Origin: Phylloscopus collybita
Lineage: Eukaryota; Chordata; Aves; Passeriformes; Phylloscopidae
Assembly: GCA_027886175.1 (NCBI GenBank)
Contig: JAJNNQ010000075.1
Location: 413,001-477,000 of the forward strand
Direction: 5' to 3'
DNA length: 64,000 bases
Positions 34,910 through 47,440 of this stretch are shown here, in pieces; position 1 is the stretch's first letter; each line of letters begins with the position of its first letter. A model generated the notes under the pieces. It searched no databases. It was given only the letters and a program-made list of their open reading frames with translations, and was not told the DNA's origin. The translations under genes were made by a program, and so were the position numbers.

Positions 34910-34987
34910 TCAGGACTCACCAGGCCTGCAAAAGGCCCCGAGGCCATGGGCCAAAGCAGTCCCGCCCCTCCAGGACCGGCATAAAAG
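34910..34987 (+). promoter_or_regulatory. Gene 11 promoter (type B)
   Basis: TCAGGACTCA begins at 34910. The GC box CCCGCCCC is intact, and CATAAAAG lies at 34980-34987. Confidence 0.8.
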
Positions 34988-35271
34988 CGGGCCCAGAGCC
35001 TCTGTCCCTCACACACTTCTCCTGAAGCCTTTTCTTCCTGCTCCTGCTGACAACCAGGTGAGCCTCAAACCCCTGACCCTCCTGCTTCTCAAGCCTCTGG
35101 CCCCTATCTGCCAGCACGCTCAGCCCCAGCCTCAGCAGCCCTCTCGCCTCCCCACAGCCCTACAACAGACCCCACACTCTACTTCTCTTTTCTGCATCAT
35201 CGCCCCTCACGCCCCCAAGGACCTGCCCTAGATCACCCCCCTCTCTTCCAGGCACCCTCCACACCACACCC

Positions 35272-35580
35272 ATGGCCTGCAACAACCTCTGCCGACCCTG
35301 CGGACCCACCCCGCTGGCCAACAGCTGCAACGAGCCCTGTGCCCTGCAATGCCAGGATTCCCGTGTCATCATCCAGCCTTCCCCTGTGCTGGTGACCCTG
35401 CCAGGACCCATCATGACCTCCTTCCCCCAGAACACCGCCGTCGGATCCACCTCCTCGGCTGCCGTGGGCACTGAACTCAATGCCCAGGGACAGCCCATCT
35501 CTGGTGGCTTTGGCTTTGGCCTTGGCTATGGCCTGGGAGGCCTGGGCTGCTACGGCAGGTGGGGAGGCTACATCTGCTGA
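35272..35580 (+). CDS. Feather beta-keratin, gene 11, Arg97Trp
   Basis: 102-residue structural keratin identical to the type B consensus except that residue 97 is Trp ([10 protein letters not shown]), from AGG to TGG. No other copy has a tryptophan. The change removes one of two adjacent basic residues in the tail and adds a bulky aromatic beside the terminal Tyr-Ile-Cys. The intron is 35058-35251 and AATAAA is at 35725-35730. The gene is otherwise intact. A sequencing error at this one base cannot be excluded. Confidence 0.95.
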   Translation: MACNNLCRPCGPTPLANSCNEPCALQCQDSRVIIQPSPVLVTLPGPIMTSFPQNTAVGSTSSAAVGTELNAQGQPISGGFGFGLGYGLGGLGCYGRWGGYIC

Positions 35581-35730
35581 ACACCCTCAGCACCAGCCCT
35601 GACACCACCAGCTCAGGGCTCTGGCAACAGCTCCTGCCAGCAAAGCACCTTGGCTGATGGTCTCTCTACTTGTATTTCACACCTGATTCCTTCATCTCCT
35701 TCTTTCTCATTATTATTTCACTTCAATAAA

Positions 35731-37786
35731 ATTTTATTTGCATCAGAACCTGAGTTGCTTCCTCCTCTTTTTAAATTCCAATCATCTCACATCTTCAACT
35801 CGTGCTATTCCAACACTCAATCATTATGCTGGACGAAAAAAGAACAAAGAAGATTACTTAGCAAATACATCCCCACCAGAAACATCCAGTGCTGAAACAG
35901 GAATACAGGGGAGAGGGAGGAATCTTCCAGAAGGCTTGGACACAATGATTCCATCCTGGGCACAGCTTGGAAAAAGTCACACTACGCCACCATGCACTTG
36001 AAAAATTCTTTTTCCAGCAGCACCCAAGGGTCCACCCAGTGAAGAGACAAAAAACATCACGAATTTAATACAGGAACTCCAGAGCACAAAACCTTCAATC
36101 CCCTCTGCTCAAGCATGCCCAGCAAGAGAATCATTCCCAGGACAAAGGCCAGTTTAATTTTGGACATCCAAGAACAAGGACACCATTGTCTCTTACACTC
36201 TGTGACCAGCCATACTACACTGAAAGATTCTTGCCGCCCTTGCTCATGGAATTCCATCTATTTCCTCTGGTGCACCTGTCCCCTTTTTCTCCATGCGTGT
36301 AGTGCTGAGAGCAGCTGGGCTCCCACACACTCATGACACCCCCTGCCCATCCTTGTCTCCTCAGAGTCCCAGCTCTCTCAGTCTCTCTGGTAGAGAAGGT
36401 CCACCAGCCCTTGCACTGTCTGGTGGCCCTCACAACGGCTCTTCATCCACTACCCCTTGGTTCTTCTCCACCTGTGGAGACCACAACTGTCCACACCACT
36501 CCACATATGATCTCACCAGTGCTCTAAAGAGAGCAAGGGCCACCTCTCCCAACTGCATGGCAACAATTCTCTGAAATCACTCTTGGACACTGGTGACATC
36601 CTTTGAAGTAAAGCTCCACTGTGACCTTGTGGTTTCTCTGTTCTCCACTAGCCACTTTCCAGACTCTCAATCCACAGCATGACCTGGGGGCCACTGCCAT
36701 TCCTGCCCAAAAGCAGAACTTCACATTTCTTGCTCTTGAAATGCAGGAGATTCCTTTAGTCCCTAGACTCCAGACTCCTCTCACTTGTGGAACAACCAAG
36801 TGCAGCCTCAGACACTCCACCATCTGCCAACTTGCTGAGGGGGCAACTCTCCTAATGCCCACTTGGAACACAAGAGTCCAGGTGATCATACCTGGAACAG
36901 ATGCAAAGCCCAGAACAGCCCAACAGGGCTGGGATGGAAGCTGTTTGCTCTTAAAAACATGCCCAAAACTAAACCACACAAGTGCCACAAAATGACTACA
37001 CTGATGACACTGATGATTGTTTTCTTAGGGTTTTGTTGTATATTCATATTTCTCTGACACACATCTTCCATTGTAATGCTCTGGAATACCAACTTTCACT
37101 TTAAGGCTGCTGACAAGGTCAGGTGGACATGGATTCAGAGGAGCAGGACATGACACTACAGAGTTGTAGGGAAGAGAACACTTCCCACACCATGACTTGC
37201 AAGGCTGTGTCAGAGAGAACTGATATATAATTTCTGTTCAGATACCTCGAGAGAGTAAAAAGCTCAACCCTCTTTCTGTAAAATGAATGCTCAAAATTCC
37301 ATCAATTGCTCCTCACATGTTTTCTTGTCCTTATCCTAAACCAGCTATGGATGAACCAACAGAAGACATTGGGGAGTATGGGAGGCATCCCTAAATCACA
37401 GGAATTGCTTTCCCATCTCCAGTGGGAAAGACCTGGAAACACAGAGAGTTTTAGAAAGCGCGCAACATCATAGGGAGACAGAAAATGTGATAGAAGAGAA
37501 CACCTGTCACCTCCAGAAGAACTGCAAAGCCAAAACACACCTGACATGGCTGTGAAAGAATGAGGACCATCTTCACCACACACCCAATAACCCAGAGCAC
37601 ACCTCTGACACAATGATGACATCCCACAGCTCCAAAGCTCTGGTCACATCTTCAGCCCTCCCACACAAACAACATCAACAGCAGCCTCTGGTCTCTAATA
37701 CTTGCAGTTAAAGCTGCCACCAAGGTCATGGCCCCAAGAGTACGACATGACTCTGCAGAGTTGTGGGAAGCAAAACACTCCCCACC
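35731..37786 (+). repeat. Type B intergenic spacer 11
   Basis: Slightly shortened in the post-polyA region: the stretch between the GGGGAGAGGG motif and the GACACAA motif (about 35908-35945) lacks the ~40 bp present elsewhere. Otherwise typical and without a gene. Confidence 0.8.
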
Positions 37787-37864
37787 TGAGGACTCACCAG
37801 GCCTGCAAAAGGCCCTGAGGCCATGGGCCAAAGCTGTCCCGCCCATCCAGGACCAGCATAAAAG
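37787..37864 (+). promoter_or_regulatory. Gene 12 promoter (type B)
   Basis: TGAGGACTCA lies at 37787-37796. The GC element reads CCCGCCCATCC, and CATAAAAG lies at 37857-37864. Confidence 0.8.
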
Positions 37865-38148
37865 CCGGCCAAGAGCCTCTGTGCCTCACACACTTCTCTT
37901 CAAGCCTTCTCCTCCTGCTCCTGCTGACAACCAGGTGAGCCTTAAACCCCTGAACCTCCTGCTTCTCAAATGCCTGGCCGCTCTCTGCCAGCACGCTCAG
38001 CCCCAGCCTCAGCAGCCCTCACGCCTCCCCACAGCCCCACAACACCCTCCACACTCCCTCATCATCCCGACCCACCGCCTCCTGCCCCCCTCCCACCCAC
38101 AGCCTTGCCTCACCCCCCTCTCTTCCAGGGACTTTCCACACCACACCC

Positions 38149-38457
38149 ATGGCCTGCAACAACCTCTGCCGACCCTGCGGACCCACCCCGCTGGCCAACA
38201 GCTGCAACGAGCCCTGTGCCCTGCAATGCCAGGATTCCCGCGTCATTATCCAGCCTTCCCCTGTGCTGGTGACCCTGCCAGGACCCATCATGACCTCCTT
38301 CCCCCAGAACACCGCCGTCGGATCCACCTCCTCGGCTGCCGTGGGCACTGAACTCAATGCCCAGGGACAGCCCATCTCTGGGGGATTTGGCTTTGGCCTT
38401 GGCTATGGCCTGGGAGGCCTGGGCTGCTATGGCAGAAGGGGAGGCTACATCTGCTGA
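38149..38457 (+). CDS. Feather beta-keratin, gene 12 (type B consensus)
   Basis: 102-residue structural keratin, protein identical to genes 10, 13, 15 and 16. The exon 2 leader has two substitutions (GGACTTTCC for GGACCCTCC). The intron is 37935-38128 and AATAAA is at 38602-38607. The 3' end of the coding region, with GGGGGATTT and GGCTATGGCAGAAGGGGAGG codon choices, and about 2.2 kb downstream are nearly identical to those of gene 15. This marks a recent duplication or conversion three units apart. Confidence 0.95.
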   Translation: MACNNLCRPCGPTPLANSCNEPCALQCQDSRVIIQPSPVLVTLPGPIMTSFPQNTAVGSTSSAAVGTELNAQGQPISGGFGFGLGYGLGGLGCYGRRGGYIC

Positions 38458-38607
38458 ACAACCTCAGCACCAGCCCTGACACCACCAGCTCAGTGCTCTG
38501 GCAACAGCTCCTTCCAGCAAAGCACCTCGGCTGATGGTCTCTCTACTTGTACTTCCCACCTCATTCCTTCAGCTTCTTCTTTCTCATCATTCTGCCATTT
38601 CAATAAA

Positions 38608-40824
38608 TTTTTTTTGCATCAGAACCTGAGTTGCTTTCCCTTCTCTTTGAATTCCAATGGTCCCACCTCCTCAACCTGTGCAATTCCAGCATTCAAACAT
38701 TACGTTGGACAGAAAAGGAGCAAAAAAACATTTCTTAGCAAATATGTCCCCACCAGGAACAACCAACATTCACATGGGAAACAGAGCAGAGGGGGGTCTT
38801 CCAGAACATGACACAAGGCCATCACCTCATACACCAAAGGCTTTGACACAACAATTGTGTCCCAGACACAGCTTGGCCAAAGTCACTCTGTCCAGAAATG
38901 CACTTGAAAAATTCTCTTTCCAGCAGCAACCATAGGTTCACCCAATGAAGGGGTTCTAAATATCATGAACTTAAGGCAGGAACTCGGGACAAAAGGACGT
39001 CATAGTCTCTTACACTCCGTGTCCATCCACACACACTATAAATTTTTTATTTTCCCCATGGAATTCCATCTGTTTCTACTTGTGAATCTGTCTCTATTTT
39101 TCTTCATGCATGTACTGCTGAGAGCAGCTGGGCTCCCACACATTCATGACATCCCCGTGCCCATCCTTGTCTCCTCAGAGTCCCAGCTCTCTCGGTCTCT
39201 GCTCTAACGAAGAACAATCAGCCCTTGCACTGTCTGGTGGCCCTCTCAACTGCTCCAGCCTCTACCTCACTGTGCTTCTTCACCTGTGCAGACCAAAACT
39301 GTTCAAACCACTCCACATGGGATCTCACCAGTGTTCTGATGAGAGTAATGGCCACCTCTCCCAACTGCATGGCAACAATTTTTGGAAATCTGTCTTGTAC
39401 ACTGGTGACACCAATTGAAGTAAAGCTCGACGGCAACCTTGGGGTTTCTTTGTTCTCCACCAGCCGATTTCCAGACTCTAAGTTAACACCATGACCTGAG
39501 GGCCAGTGCCATTCCTGCCCAGATGCAGACCTTCACATTTTACACACTAGAAAAGCAGGAGGTTCCTTTAACTCCTAGACTCCAGACCCCTCTCACTGGT
39601 GGAACAACCAAGTGCAGGCTCAGACACTGCACCATCTGCCAGCTTGCTGAGGGGGCAACTCCTCCACTGCCCACATAAAACACAAGAGTCCAGGTGCTCA
39701 CACCTGGAACCAATGCAAAGCCCAGACCAGCCTGTGACAGTTTGAGACCCCTCTAAACAACACACCCATGAACCCAAAACCTGGGGTTCTACAGGCTGAC
39801 CTCACTGATGACACCCCACTGCACCAAATCTTGGTTACCTATTAAGTCCCCTTTGACACACACCATCAACACCAATTGATGTCTCAAATACTCAGACTTT
39901 AAAGGAAGAATGACTGTGATGGAAGGGGCAGCTCCTCATGCCCAGCACAGCTGCAAAGCCCAGACCAGCCCGACAGGGCTGCAATGGAAGGGGGTCACTC
40001 TTCATGACACACGCACAAACTCAACTACACAAGTGCCATAAAATAACCTCACTGATGACACCCTCAGTTTTCTTAGGGTTTTGTTGTATATTCACATTTC
40101 TCTGACACATTACATTTCCATGTAATGCTCCCAAAGAACAACTCGCACTTTAAAGATGCTTCCAATGTTAGGCGGACACGGACCCAAGAGCGGGAGATGA
40201 CACAGCAGAGTTGTGGGGAGGAAAACCCTCCCCACACCATGACTCGCAAGGCTGTGTCAGACAAAACTGCTACTATGATTTCCATTCAGGTACCTCTAGA
40301 GAGCAACAAGGTCAACCCTCTTTTTCTGAAACATGAATGCCCACAATTCCATGAACTGCTCCTCACACATCCTCTCCTTATCTTTCACCAGCTACGAATG
40401 AATGGACACAAGACTTTGAGCAGTATGGGAGGCATCCCTAAATCACAGGAATTGCTTTCCCATCTCCAGCGAGAAAGGCCAGGAACACAGAGAGATTTAG
40501 AAACAGTGCAGCATGGTAGGGAGACAGAAAATGTGATGGAAGAGGACACCTGTCACCCCACAACACCTGCAAAGTCCCAACAAGCCTGACACAGCCGTGG
40601 TGAAATGAGGACCCTCTTCACCACAAACCCACAGCACACCTCTGCCACAATGATGACATCCCACCTCTACAAAGCTCTGGTCACGTCTTCAGCCCTCCCA
40701 GACAAACAACATCAGCAGCAGCCTCTGGTCCCAAATTCCTGCAGGTAAAGGCTGCCGCCAAGGTCATGGCCACAAGAGTAGGACACGACTCTGCAGAGCT
40801 GTGGGAAGCAAAACACTCCCCACC
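38608..40824 (+). repeat. Type B spacer 12, recent copy of spacer 15
   Basis: 38370-40620 matches 47203-49454 at a constant offset of about 8833 bp with few differences, including unusual shared features such as GGGGTTCTAAATATCATG. No gene was seen. Confidence 0.88.
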
Positions 40825-40902
40825 TCAGGACTCACCGGGCCTGCAAAAGGCCCCGAGGCCATGGCCCAAAGCTGTCCCGTCCCTCCAGGAAGAGCATAAA
40901 AG
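40825..40902 (+). promoter_or_regulatory. Gene 13 promoter, GC box altered
   Basis: TCAGGACTCA begins at 40825. The GC element reads CCCGTCCC, losing the CCGCCC core. CATAAAAG lies at 40895-40902. Confidence 0.8.
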
Positions 40903-41184
40903 CCGGACCAGAGCCTCTCTCCCTCATACACTTCTCTTCAAGCCTTCTCCTCCTGCTCCTGCTGACAACCAGGTGAGCCTCAAAACCCTGACTCTCATGT
41001 TGCCCAAATCCCTGACCCCTCTCTTCCACCATGCTCAGCCCAAGCCTCAGCAGCACTCATACCTCTCCACAGCCCCACAATACCCTCCACACTCACTCAT
41101 CCTTCCAACACTTTGCTACTTGCAGCTCCACTCCCCTGCCCTGGCTCACCCTTGTGTCTTCCAGGGACCCTCCACACCACACCC

Positions 41185-41493
41185 ATGGCCTGCAACAACC
41201 TCTGCCGACCCTGCGGACCCACCCCGCTGGCCAACAGCTGCAACGAGCCCTGTGCCCTGCAATGCCAGGATTCCCGCGTCATTATCCAGCCTTCCCCTGT
41301 GCTGGTGACCCTGCCAGGACCCATCATGACTTCCTTCCCCCAGAACACCGCCGTCGGATCCACCTCCTCGGCTGCCGTGGGCACTGAACTCAATGCCCAG
41401 GGACAGCCCATCTCTGGTGGATTTGGCTTTGGCCTTGGCTATGGCCTGGGAGGCCTGGGCTGCTACGGCAGGAGGGGCGGCTACATCTGCTGA
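41185..41493 (+). CDS. Feather beta-keratin, gene 13 (type B consensus)
   Basis: 102-residue structural keratin with the commonest protein sequence. The frame extends upstream to 41113, but that stretch is intron and leader. The intron is 40973-41164 and AATAAA is at 41637-41642, followed by a run of T. One silent change (ATGACTTCC for ATGACCTCC) marks this copy. From just after the stop to the end of the next gene's intron the DNA closely matches the region after gene 17, so this unit belongs to a second recent duplication, offset by about 11.76 kb. Confidence 0.95.
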   Translation: MACNNLCRPCGPTPLANSCNEPCALQCQDSRVIIQPSPVLVTLPGPIMTSFPQNTAVGSTSSAAVGTELNAQGQPISGGFGFGLGYGLGGLGCYGRRGGYIC

Positions 41494-41642
41494 GGGCCCT
41501 CAGCACCACCCTGACACCACCAGCTCAGGGCTCTGGCAAAAGCTCCTGCCAGCAAAGCACCTCGGCTGATGGTCTCCCTAATTGTAATTCCCAGCTGATT
41601 CTTTCAGCTTCTTCTTTCTCATCATTCTGCCACTTCAATAAA

Positions 41643-43720
41643 CTTTTTTTTTGCATCAGAACCTGAGTTGCTTCCTCTTCTTTATAAATTCCAATCATGT
41701 CACATCTTCAACCCGTGCAGTTCCAGCACTCAACAATTACGCTGGACAAAAAAGGAGCAAAAAAAATTTCTTAGCAAATACATCCCCACCAGGAACAACC
41801 AATGCTGACACAGGAATACAGGGGAGAGGGGGAACCTTCCAGAACATGACACAAGGCCATCACCTCATACATCAAAGGCTTGGACACAACAATTCTGTCC
41901 TGGGCACTGCTCTGTCAAAATCAATCCAACGCCAGTATGCTCTTGAAAAATTCCCTTTTCTAGGAGCACTCCTCAGACCTCCCAGTAAAGAGAAAAACAA
42001 GAGCATCCACTTGGGCAAGTGCTCTGGAGAGCAAGTGCTTCCATCTCCTCTGCCCTAGCAGGCCCAGCAGGAGTAGCATTTCCAGGAATGCAACTATTTT
42101 CGTTTTGGAGCTCCCAGGAAAGGGAACCCATCCATCATCTCCTACACTCTCTGAGCATCCACACCAACAGAAAAATTCTTGACTCCTTGGCCAATGGAGC
42201 TCTGTCTCTTTGCACACATGCACTTGCCCCCTTTTTCTTCATGCATGCAGAGCTGAGAGCAGCTGGGCTCCCACACACTCATGGGCCCCTGCCCATCCTT
42301 GTCTTCTATGAGTCCCAGCTCTCACAGTCTCTGCTCTAGCAAAGATCCACCAGCCCTTGCATTGTCTGGTGGCCCTCAACTGTGAGACATCCATTACCCC
42401 CCCGCGCTTCTTCACCTGTGGAGACCACAGCTGTCCACACCACACCACATGCGATCCCACCAGTGCTCTAAAGAGAGCAAGGGCCACCTCTCCCAGCTGA
42501 ACGTCAACAATTCTCGGAAATCACTTTTGGACACTGCGGACATCCTTTGAAGTAAAGCTCCACTGTGACCTTGTGATTTCTTTGTTCTCCACCAGCGGCT
42601 TTCCAGACTCTCAATCAACACCATGACCTGGGGAACAGTTACATTCCTGACCAGATGCAGATCTTCACATTTTATACTCTTGAAATGCAGGAGATTGCTT
42701 TGTTCCCCAGACTCCAGAACCCTCTCACTGGTGGAACAACCAAGTGCAGCCTCAGACACTCCACCATCTGCCAGCTTGCTGAGGGGGCAACTCTCCTACT
42801 GCCCACATGGAACACAAGAGTCCAGGCATTCACACCTGGCACAGATGCAAAGCCCAGACCAGCCTGACAGGACTGCAATGGAATGGGGCCCCTCTTCACA
42901 ACACACCCACAGACTAAACAACACAAGTGCCTTAAAATTACCTGACTGACGATGCCCATTGATCCTTAGGTTTTTGTTATATATTCACATTTCTCTGACA
43001 AACATCTTCCATGTAACGCTCCCAAAGAACAACTCTCACTTTAAAGCTGCTGCCAAGGTTAGCTGGACACGGACTCAAGAGCAGGACATGACACTGCAGA
43101 TTTGTGTGGAAGAAAACATTCAACACACCATGACTCGCAAGGCTGTGTCAGATAAATCTGGTACTATGGTTTCTGTTCAGGTACCTCAAGAGAGTAACAA
43201 GGTCAACCCTCTTTTTTCTGAAAAATTAATGCCGACAGTTCCATCAACTGCTCCTCACACATCTTCTTCTCCTTATTCTTCACCTGCTATGAATGAGCCA
43301 ACAGAAGACCTTGGGGAGTATGGGATGCATCCCTAAATCACAGGAATTGCTTTCCCACCTCCAGTGAGAAAGGCCTGGAAACACAGAGAGGTTTAAAAAC
43401 TTTGCAGTGTTGTAGGGGGATAGAAAGTGTGATGGAAGAGGACATCTCTCACCCCAGAACACCTGCAAACCCCAAAGAAGCCTGACATGGCCGTGGAGGA
43501 ATGAGGCCCCTCTCCACCACAAACCCACAGCACACCTCTGCCACAATGGTGACATCCCACTGCTCCAAATCTCTGGTCACGTCTTCAGCCCTCCCAGAAA
43601 GAAAACATCAACAGCAGCCTCTGGTCTCTAATACTTGCAGGTAAAGGCTGCCGCCAAGGTCATGGCCTCAAGAGTAGGACATGACTCTTCAGAGCTGTGG
43701 GAAGCAAAACACTCCCCACC
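41643..43720 (+). repeat. Type B spacer 13, recent copy of spacer 17
   Basis: 41500-44090 corresponds to 53257-55847 at an offset of about 11757 bp, with shared peculiarities (AGATAAATCTGGTACTATGG near 43150 and 54910; a CTTAGGTTTTTGTTATATATT form near 42965 and 54725). No gene was seen. Confidence 0.85.
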
Positions 43721-43798
43721 TCAGGACTCACTAGGCCTGCAAAAGGCCCCGAGGCCATGGGCCAAAGCTGTCCCACCCCTGCAGGACCAGCATAAAAG
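43721..43798 (+). promoter_or_regulatory. Gene 14 promoter, GC box altered to CACCC
   Basis: TCAGGACTCA lies at 43721-43730. The GC element is CCCACCCC, a possible KLF-type CACCC box instead of a GC box. CATAAAAG lies at 43791-43798. Confidence 0.8.
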
Positions 43799-44085
43799 CC
43801 AGCCCAGAGTCTCTCTCCCTCACACACTTCTCCTGACGACTTCTTCTCCTGCTCCTGCTGACAACCAGGTGAGCCTCAAAACCCTGAACCTCCTCCCGCT
43901 CCTTCACCCCTGGCCCCTCTCTGCCAGCACGCTCAGCCCCAGCCTCAGCAGCCCTCACGCCTCCCCACAGCCTCAAAACACCCTCTCTGCTCTCTCTCTC
44001 TCTCTCCTTCATCATTAACCCTAACACCCCCACACACCTGCACTACCTCACCCCCTCTCTTCCAGGAACCCTCCACACCACACCC

Positions 44086-44391
44086 ATGGCCTGCAACACC
44101 CTCTGCCGACCCTGCGGACCCACCCCGCTGGCCAACAGCTGCAACGAGCCCTGTGCCCTGCAATGCCAGGATTCCCGCGTCATCATTGACCCTTCTCCTG
44201 TGCTGATCACCCTGCCAGGACCCATCATGACCTCCTTCCCCCAGAACACCGCCGTCGGATCCACCTCCTCGGCTGCCGTGGGCACTGAACTCAGTGTCCA
44301 GGGACAGCCCATCTCTGGTGGCTTTGGTGGCTTTGGCTATGGCCTGGGAGGCCTGGGCTGCTATGGCAGAAGGGGCGGCTACATCTGCTGA
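44086..44391 (+). CDS. Feather beta-keratin, gene 14, 101 residues, altered tail
   Basis: Structural keratin of 101 residues, one shorter than the norm. Residues 67-72 read TELSVQ instead of TELNAQ, and the tail starts GGFGGFGYG instead of [10 protein letters not shown], giving a rearranged Phe/Gly/Tyr spacing. The variable stretch is RVIID with Ile at 41. The intron is 43869-44065 and contains a short CT repeat (43991-44006). The expected AATAAA reads AAAAAA (44536-44541), so mRNA ends may be inefficient. Gene 18, one duplication block away, shares the GGFGGFGYG start of the tail. Confidence 0.95.
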   Translation: MACNTLCRPCGPTPLANSCNEPCALQCQDSRVIIDPSPVLITLPGPIMTSFPQNTAVGSTSSAAVGTELSVQGQPISGGFGGFGYGLGGLGCYGRRGGYIC

Positions 44392-44535
44392 ACACCCTCA
44401 GCACCACCCCTGACACCACCAACCTGGGGCTCTGGCAAGAGCTCCACCCAGCAAAACACTTCAGCTGATGGTCTCTCTACTTGCACTACCCACCAGATTC
44501 CTTCAATTTCTTCTTTTTCATCACTATTTCACTGA

Positions 44536-44541
44536 AAAAAA
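44536..44541 (+). promoter_or_regulatory. Disrupted polyadenylation signal of gene 14 (AAAAAA)
   Basis: Alignment with gene 19, which has nearly the same 3' UTR, shows that AATAAA became AAAAAA by one T-to-A change. No other AATAAA or ATTAAA is seen nearby. Confidence 0.8.
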
Positions 44542-46619
44542 ATTTTATTTACATCAGAACCTGAGTTGCTTCCTCCTCTTTTTAAATTCCAAGCATCTCA
44601 CATCACCAACCCGTGCAATTCCAGCACTCAACAATTACGTTGTAAAAAAAGGGAGCAAAAAACATTTCTTAGCAAATATGTCCCCACCAGGAACAACCAA
44701 CGCTGACACAGGAATGCAGAGGAGAGGGGGGACCTTCCAGAACATGACACAAGGCCATCACCTCATACACCAAAGGCTTGGACACAACAATTCTGTCCTG
44801 GGCACTGCTCTGTCAAACTCAATCTAACACCAACAAGCACTTGAAAGACTCCCTTCCCAGCAGCACTGCTCAGACCTCCTGGTAAACAGAGGAACAAAAG
44901 CATCCACTTGGGCAACTGCTCTGGAGAGCAAGTGCTTCCATCCCCTCTGCTCTAGTAGGCCCAGCAGGAGCAGCATTTCCAGGAATGTGACCCTTTTAAT
45001 TTTGGAGCTCCCAGGAGAGGGAACCCATCCATTGTTTCCTACACTCTCTGAGCATCCACACCTACAGAAAAATTCTTGACTCCTTGGCCTATGGTACTGT
45101 CTCTTTACACATGTGCACTTGCCCCCTTTTTCTTCATGCATGCAGTGCTGAGAGCAGCTGGGCTCCCACACACTCATGACACCCCCCCTGCCCATCCTTG
45201 TCTCCTCAGAGTCCCAGCTCTCTCAGTCTCTGCTCTAGCAAAGATCCACCAGCCCTTGCACTATTTGGTGGCCATCAACTGTGAGACATCCACTACCCCC
45301 TTGTGCTTCTTCACCTGTGGAGACCATAACTGTCCACACCACTCCACATCAGATCCCATCACTGCTCTAAAGGGAGCAAGGGCCACCTCTCCCAACTGCA
45401 TGGCAAAAATTCTCGGAAACCTTGGACACTGGTGACATCCTTTGAAGTAAAGCTCCACTGTGACCTTGTGGTTTCCTTGTCCTCCACCAGCCACTTTCCA
45501 GACTCCCAATCCAAAGCATGATCTGGAAGCCAGTGCCATTCCTGCCCAGATGCAGAACTTCCCGTTTCTTGCTCTTTAAATGCAGGAGATTCCTTTATTC
45601 CCTAGACTCAAGACCCCTCTCACTTGTGGAACAACCAAGTGCAGCCTCAGACACTCCACCATCTGCCAGCTTGCTGAGGGGCAACTCTCCTAATGCCCAC
45701 TTGGAACACAAGAGTCCAGGTGCTCACACCTGCCACAGATGCAAAGCCCAGACCGGCATGAAAGGGCTGCAATGGAAGGGGGTCACTCTTCACGACACAC
45801 CCACAAACTAAACCACACAACCGTCACAAAATGACCTGACTGATGACACCCATTGCTTTTTTAGGTTTTTGTTGTATATTCATGTTGCTCTGACACACAT
45901 CTTCCATGTAATGCTCCCAAATAACAACTCTCACTTTAAAGGTGGTGTCAAGGTTAGGTGGATCTGGATACAAGAGCAAAACATGACACTGCAGAGTTGT
46001 GGGGAGGAAAACTCTCCCCACACCATGACTCGCAAGGCTTTGCCAGCGAGAACGGATATAATTTCTGTTCAGGTACTTCGAGAGAGTAACAAGGTCAACG
46101 CTCTTTTTCTGAAAAATGAATACCCAAAATTCCATCAACTGCTCATGACACGTCTTCTTCTCCTTATCCTACACCAGCTATGGAAGAACCAAGAGAAGAC
46201 CTTGGGGAGTATGGGAGGCATCCCAGTATCACGGGAATTGCTTTCCCATCTCTAGTGGGAAAGGCCTGAAAACACAGACAGGTTTAGAAACTGTGCAGCA
46301 TGGTAGGGAGACAGAAAATGGGATGGAGGAGGACACCTGTCACCGCCTGAAGATGTGCAAAGGCAAAACACGCCTGACATGGCTGTAAAGGAATGAGGCC
46401 CCTCTTCACCACACACCCACAAACCCACAGCACACCTCTGCCACAATGATGACATCCCACCGCTTCCAAGCGCTGGTCACGTCTTCAGCCCTCCCACACA
46501 AACAACACCAACAGCAGCCTCTGGTCTCTAATATTTTCAGTAAATGCTGCTGCCAAGGTCATGGCCCCAAGAGTAGGACATGACAGTGCAGAGTTGTGGG
46601 AAGCAAAACACTCCCCACC
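44542..46619 (+). repeat. Type B intergenic spacer 14
   Basis: Related most closely to spacer 18; both have a shared TGGCCTATGGTACTGTC variant and a TTCCCTAGACTCAAGACC variant. No gene was seen. Confidence 0.82.
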
Positions 46620-46697
46620 TCAGGACTCACCAGGCCTGCAAAATACCCTGAGGCAACGGGCCAAAGGTGTCCCGCCCCTGCAGGACCAGCATAAAAG
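46620..46697 (+). promoter_or_regulatory. Gene 15 promoter (type B)
   Basis: TCAGGACTCA begins at 46620. The upstream element has changes (CTGAGGCAACGGGCCAAAGGTG) but the GC box CCCGCCCC is intact. CATAAAAG lies at 46690-46697. Confidence 0.78.
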
Positions 46698-46981
46698 CCA
46701 GCCCAGAGCCTCTCTCCCTCACACACTTCTCTTCAAGCCTTCTCCTCCATCTCGTGCCTCCAACCAGGTGAGCCTCAAACCCCTGAATGCCCTGCTCCTG
46801 CAACCCTGGCCCCTCTCTGCCAGCACGCTCAGCCCCAGCCTCAGCAGCCCTCACGCCTCCCCACAGCCCTACAACACCCTCTATGCTCTCTCTCTCTCTC
46901 TCCTGCATCAATGCCCCTCACACCCCCACAGACCTGCTCCGCCCCACTCTCTCTCTTCCAGGGACCCTCCACACCACACCC

Positions 46982-47290
46982 ATGGCCTGCAACAACCTCT
47001 GCCGACCCTGCGGACCCACCCCGCTGGCCAACAGCTGCAACGAGCCCTGTGCCCTGCAATGCCAGGATTCCCGCGTCATTATCCAGCCTTCCCCTGTGCT
47101 GGTGACCCTGCCAGGACCCATCATGACCTCCTTCCCCCAGAACACCGCCGTTGGATCCACCTCCTCGGCTGCCGTGGGCACTGAACTCAATGCCCAGGGA
47201 CAGCCCATCTCTGGGGGATTTGGCTTTGGCCTTGGCTATGGCCTGGGAGGCCTGGGCTGCTATGGCAGAAGGGGAGGCTACATCTGCTGA
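46982..47290 (+). CDS. Feather beta-keratin, gene 15 (type B consensus)
   Basis: 102-residue structural keratin, protein identical to genes 10, 12, 13 and 16. The frame is open from 46787 through the intron, but the conserved acceptor at 46961 and the 20-nt leader fix the start at 46982. The intron is 46768-46961 and carries a CT-rich run near 46885. AATAAA is at 47435-47440. It differs from gene 12 by at least one silent change (GTTGGATCC for GTCGGATCC), while its 3' end and downstream DNA are nearly the same as those of gene 12. Confidence 0.95.
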   Translation: MACNNLCRPCGPTPLANSCNEPCALQCQDSRVIIQPSPVLVTLPGPIMTSFPQNTAVGSTSSAAVGTELNAQGQPISGGFGFGLGYGLGGLGCYGRRGGYIC

Positions 47291-47440
47291 ACAACCTCAG
47301 CACCAGCCCTGACACCACCAGCTCAGTGCTCTGGCAACAGCTCCTTCCAGCAAAGCACCTTGGCTGATGGTCTCTCTACTTGTACTTCCCACCTGATTCC
47401 TTCAGCTTCTTCTTTCTCATCATTCTGCCGTTTCAATAAA

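Noticed and set aside
43981..44010. CT-rich run in the gene 14 intron as a regulatory element
   Set aside because: It is a short, variable simple repeat beside the normal pyrimidine-rich intron end; similar runs in genes 15 and 18 vary in length.
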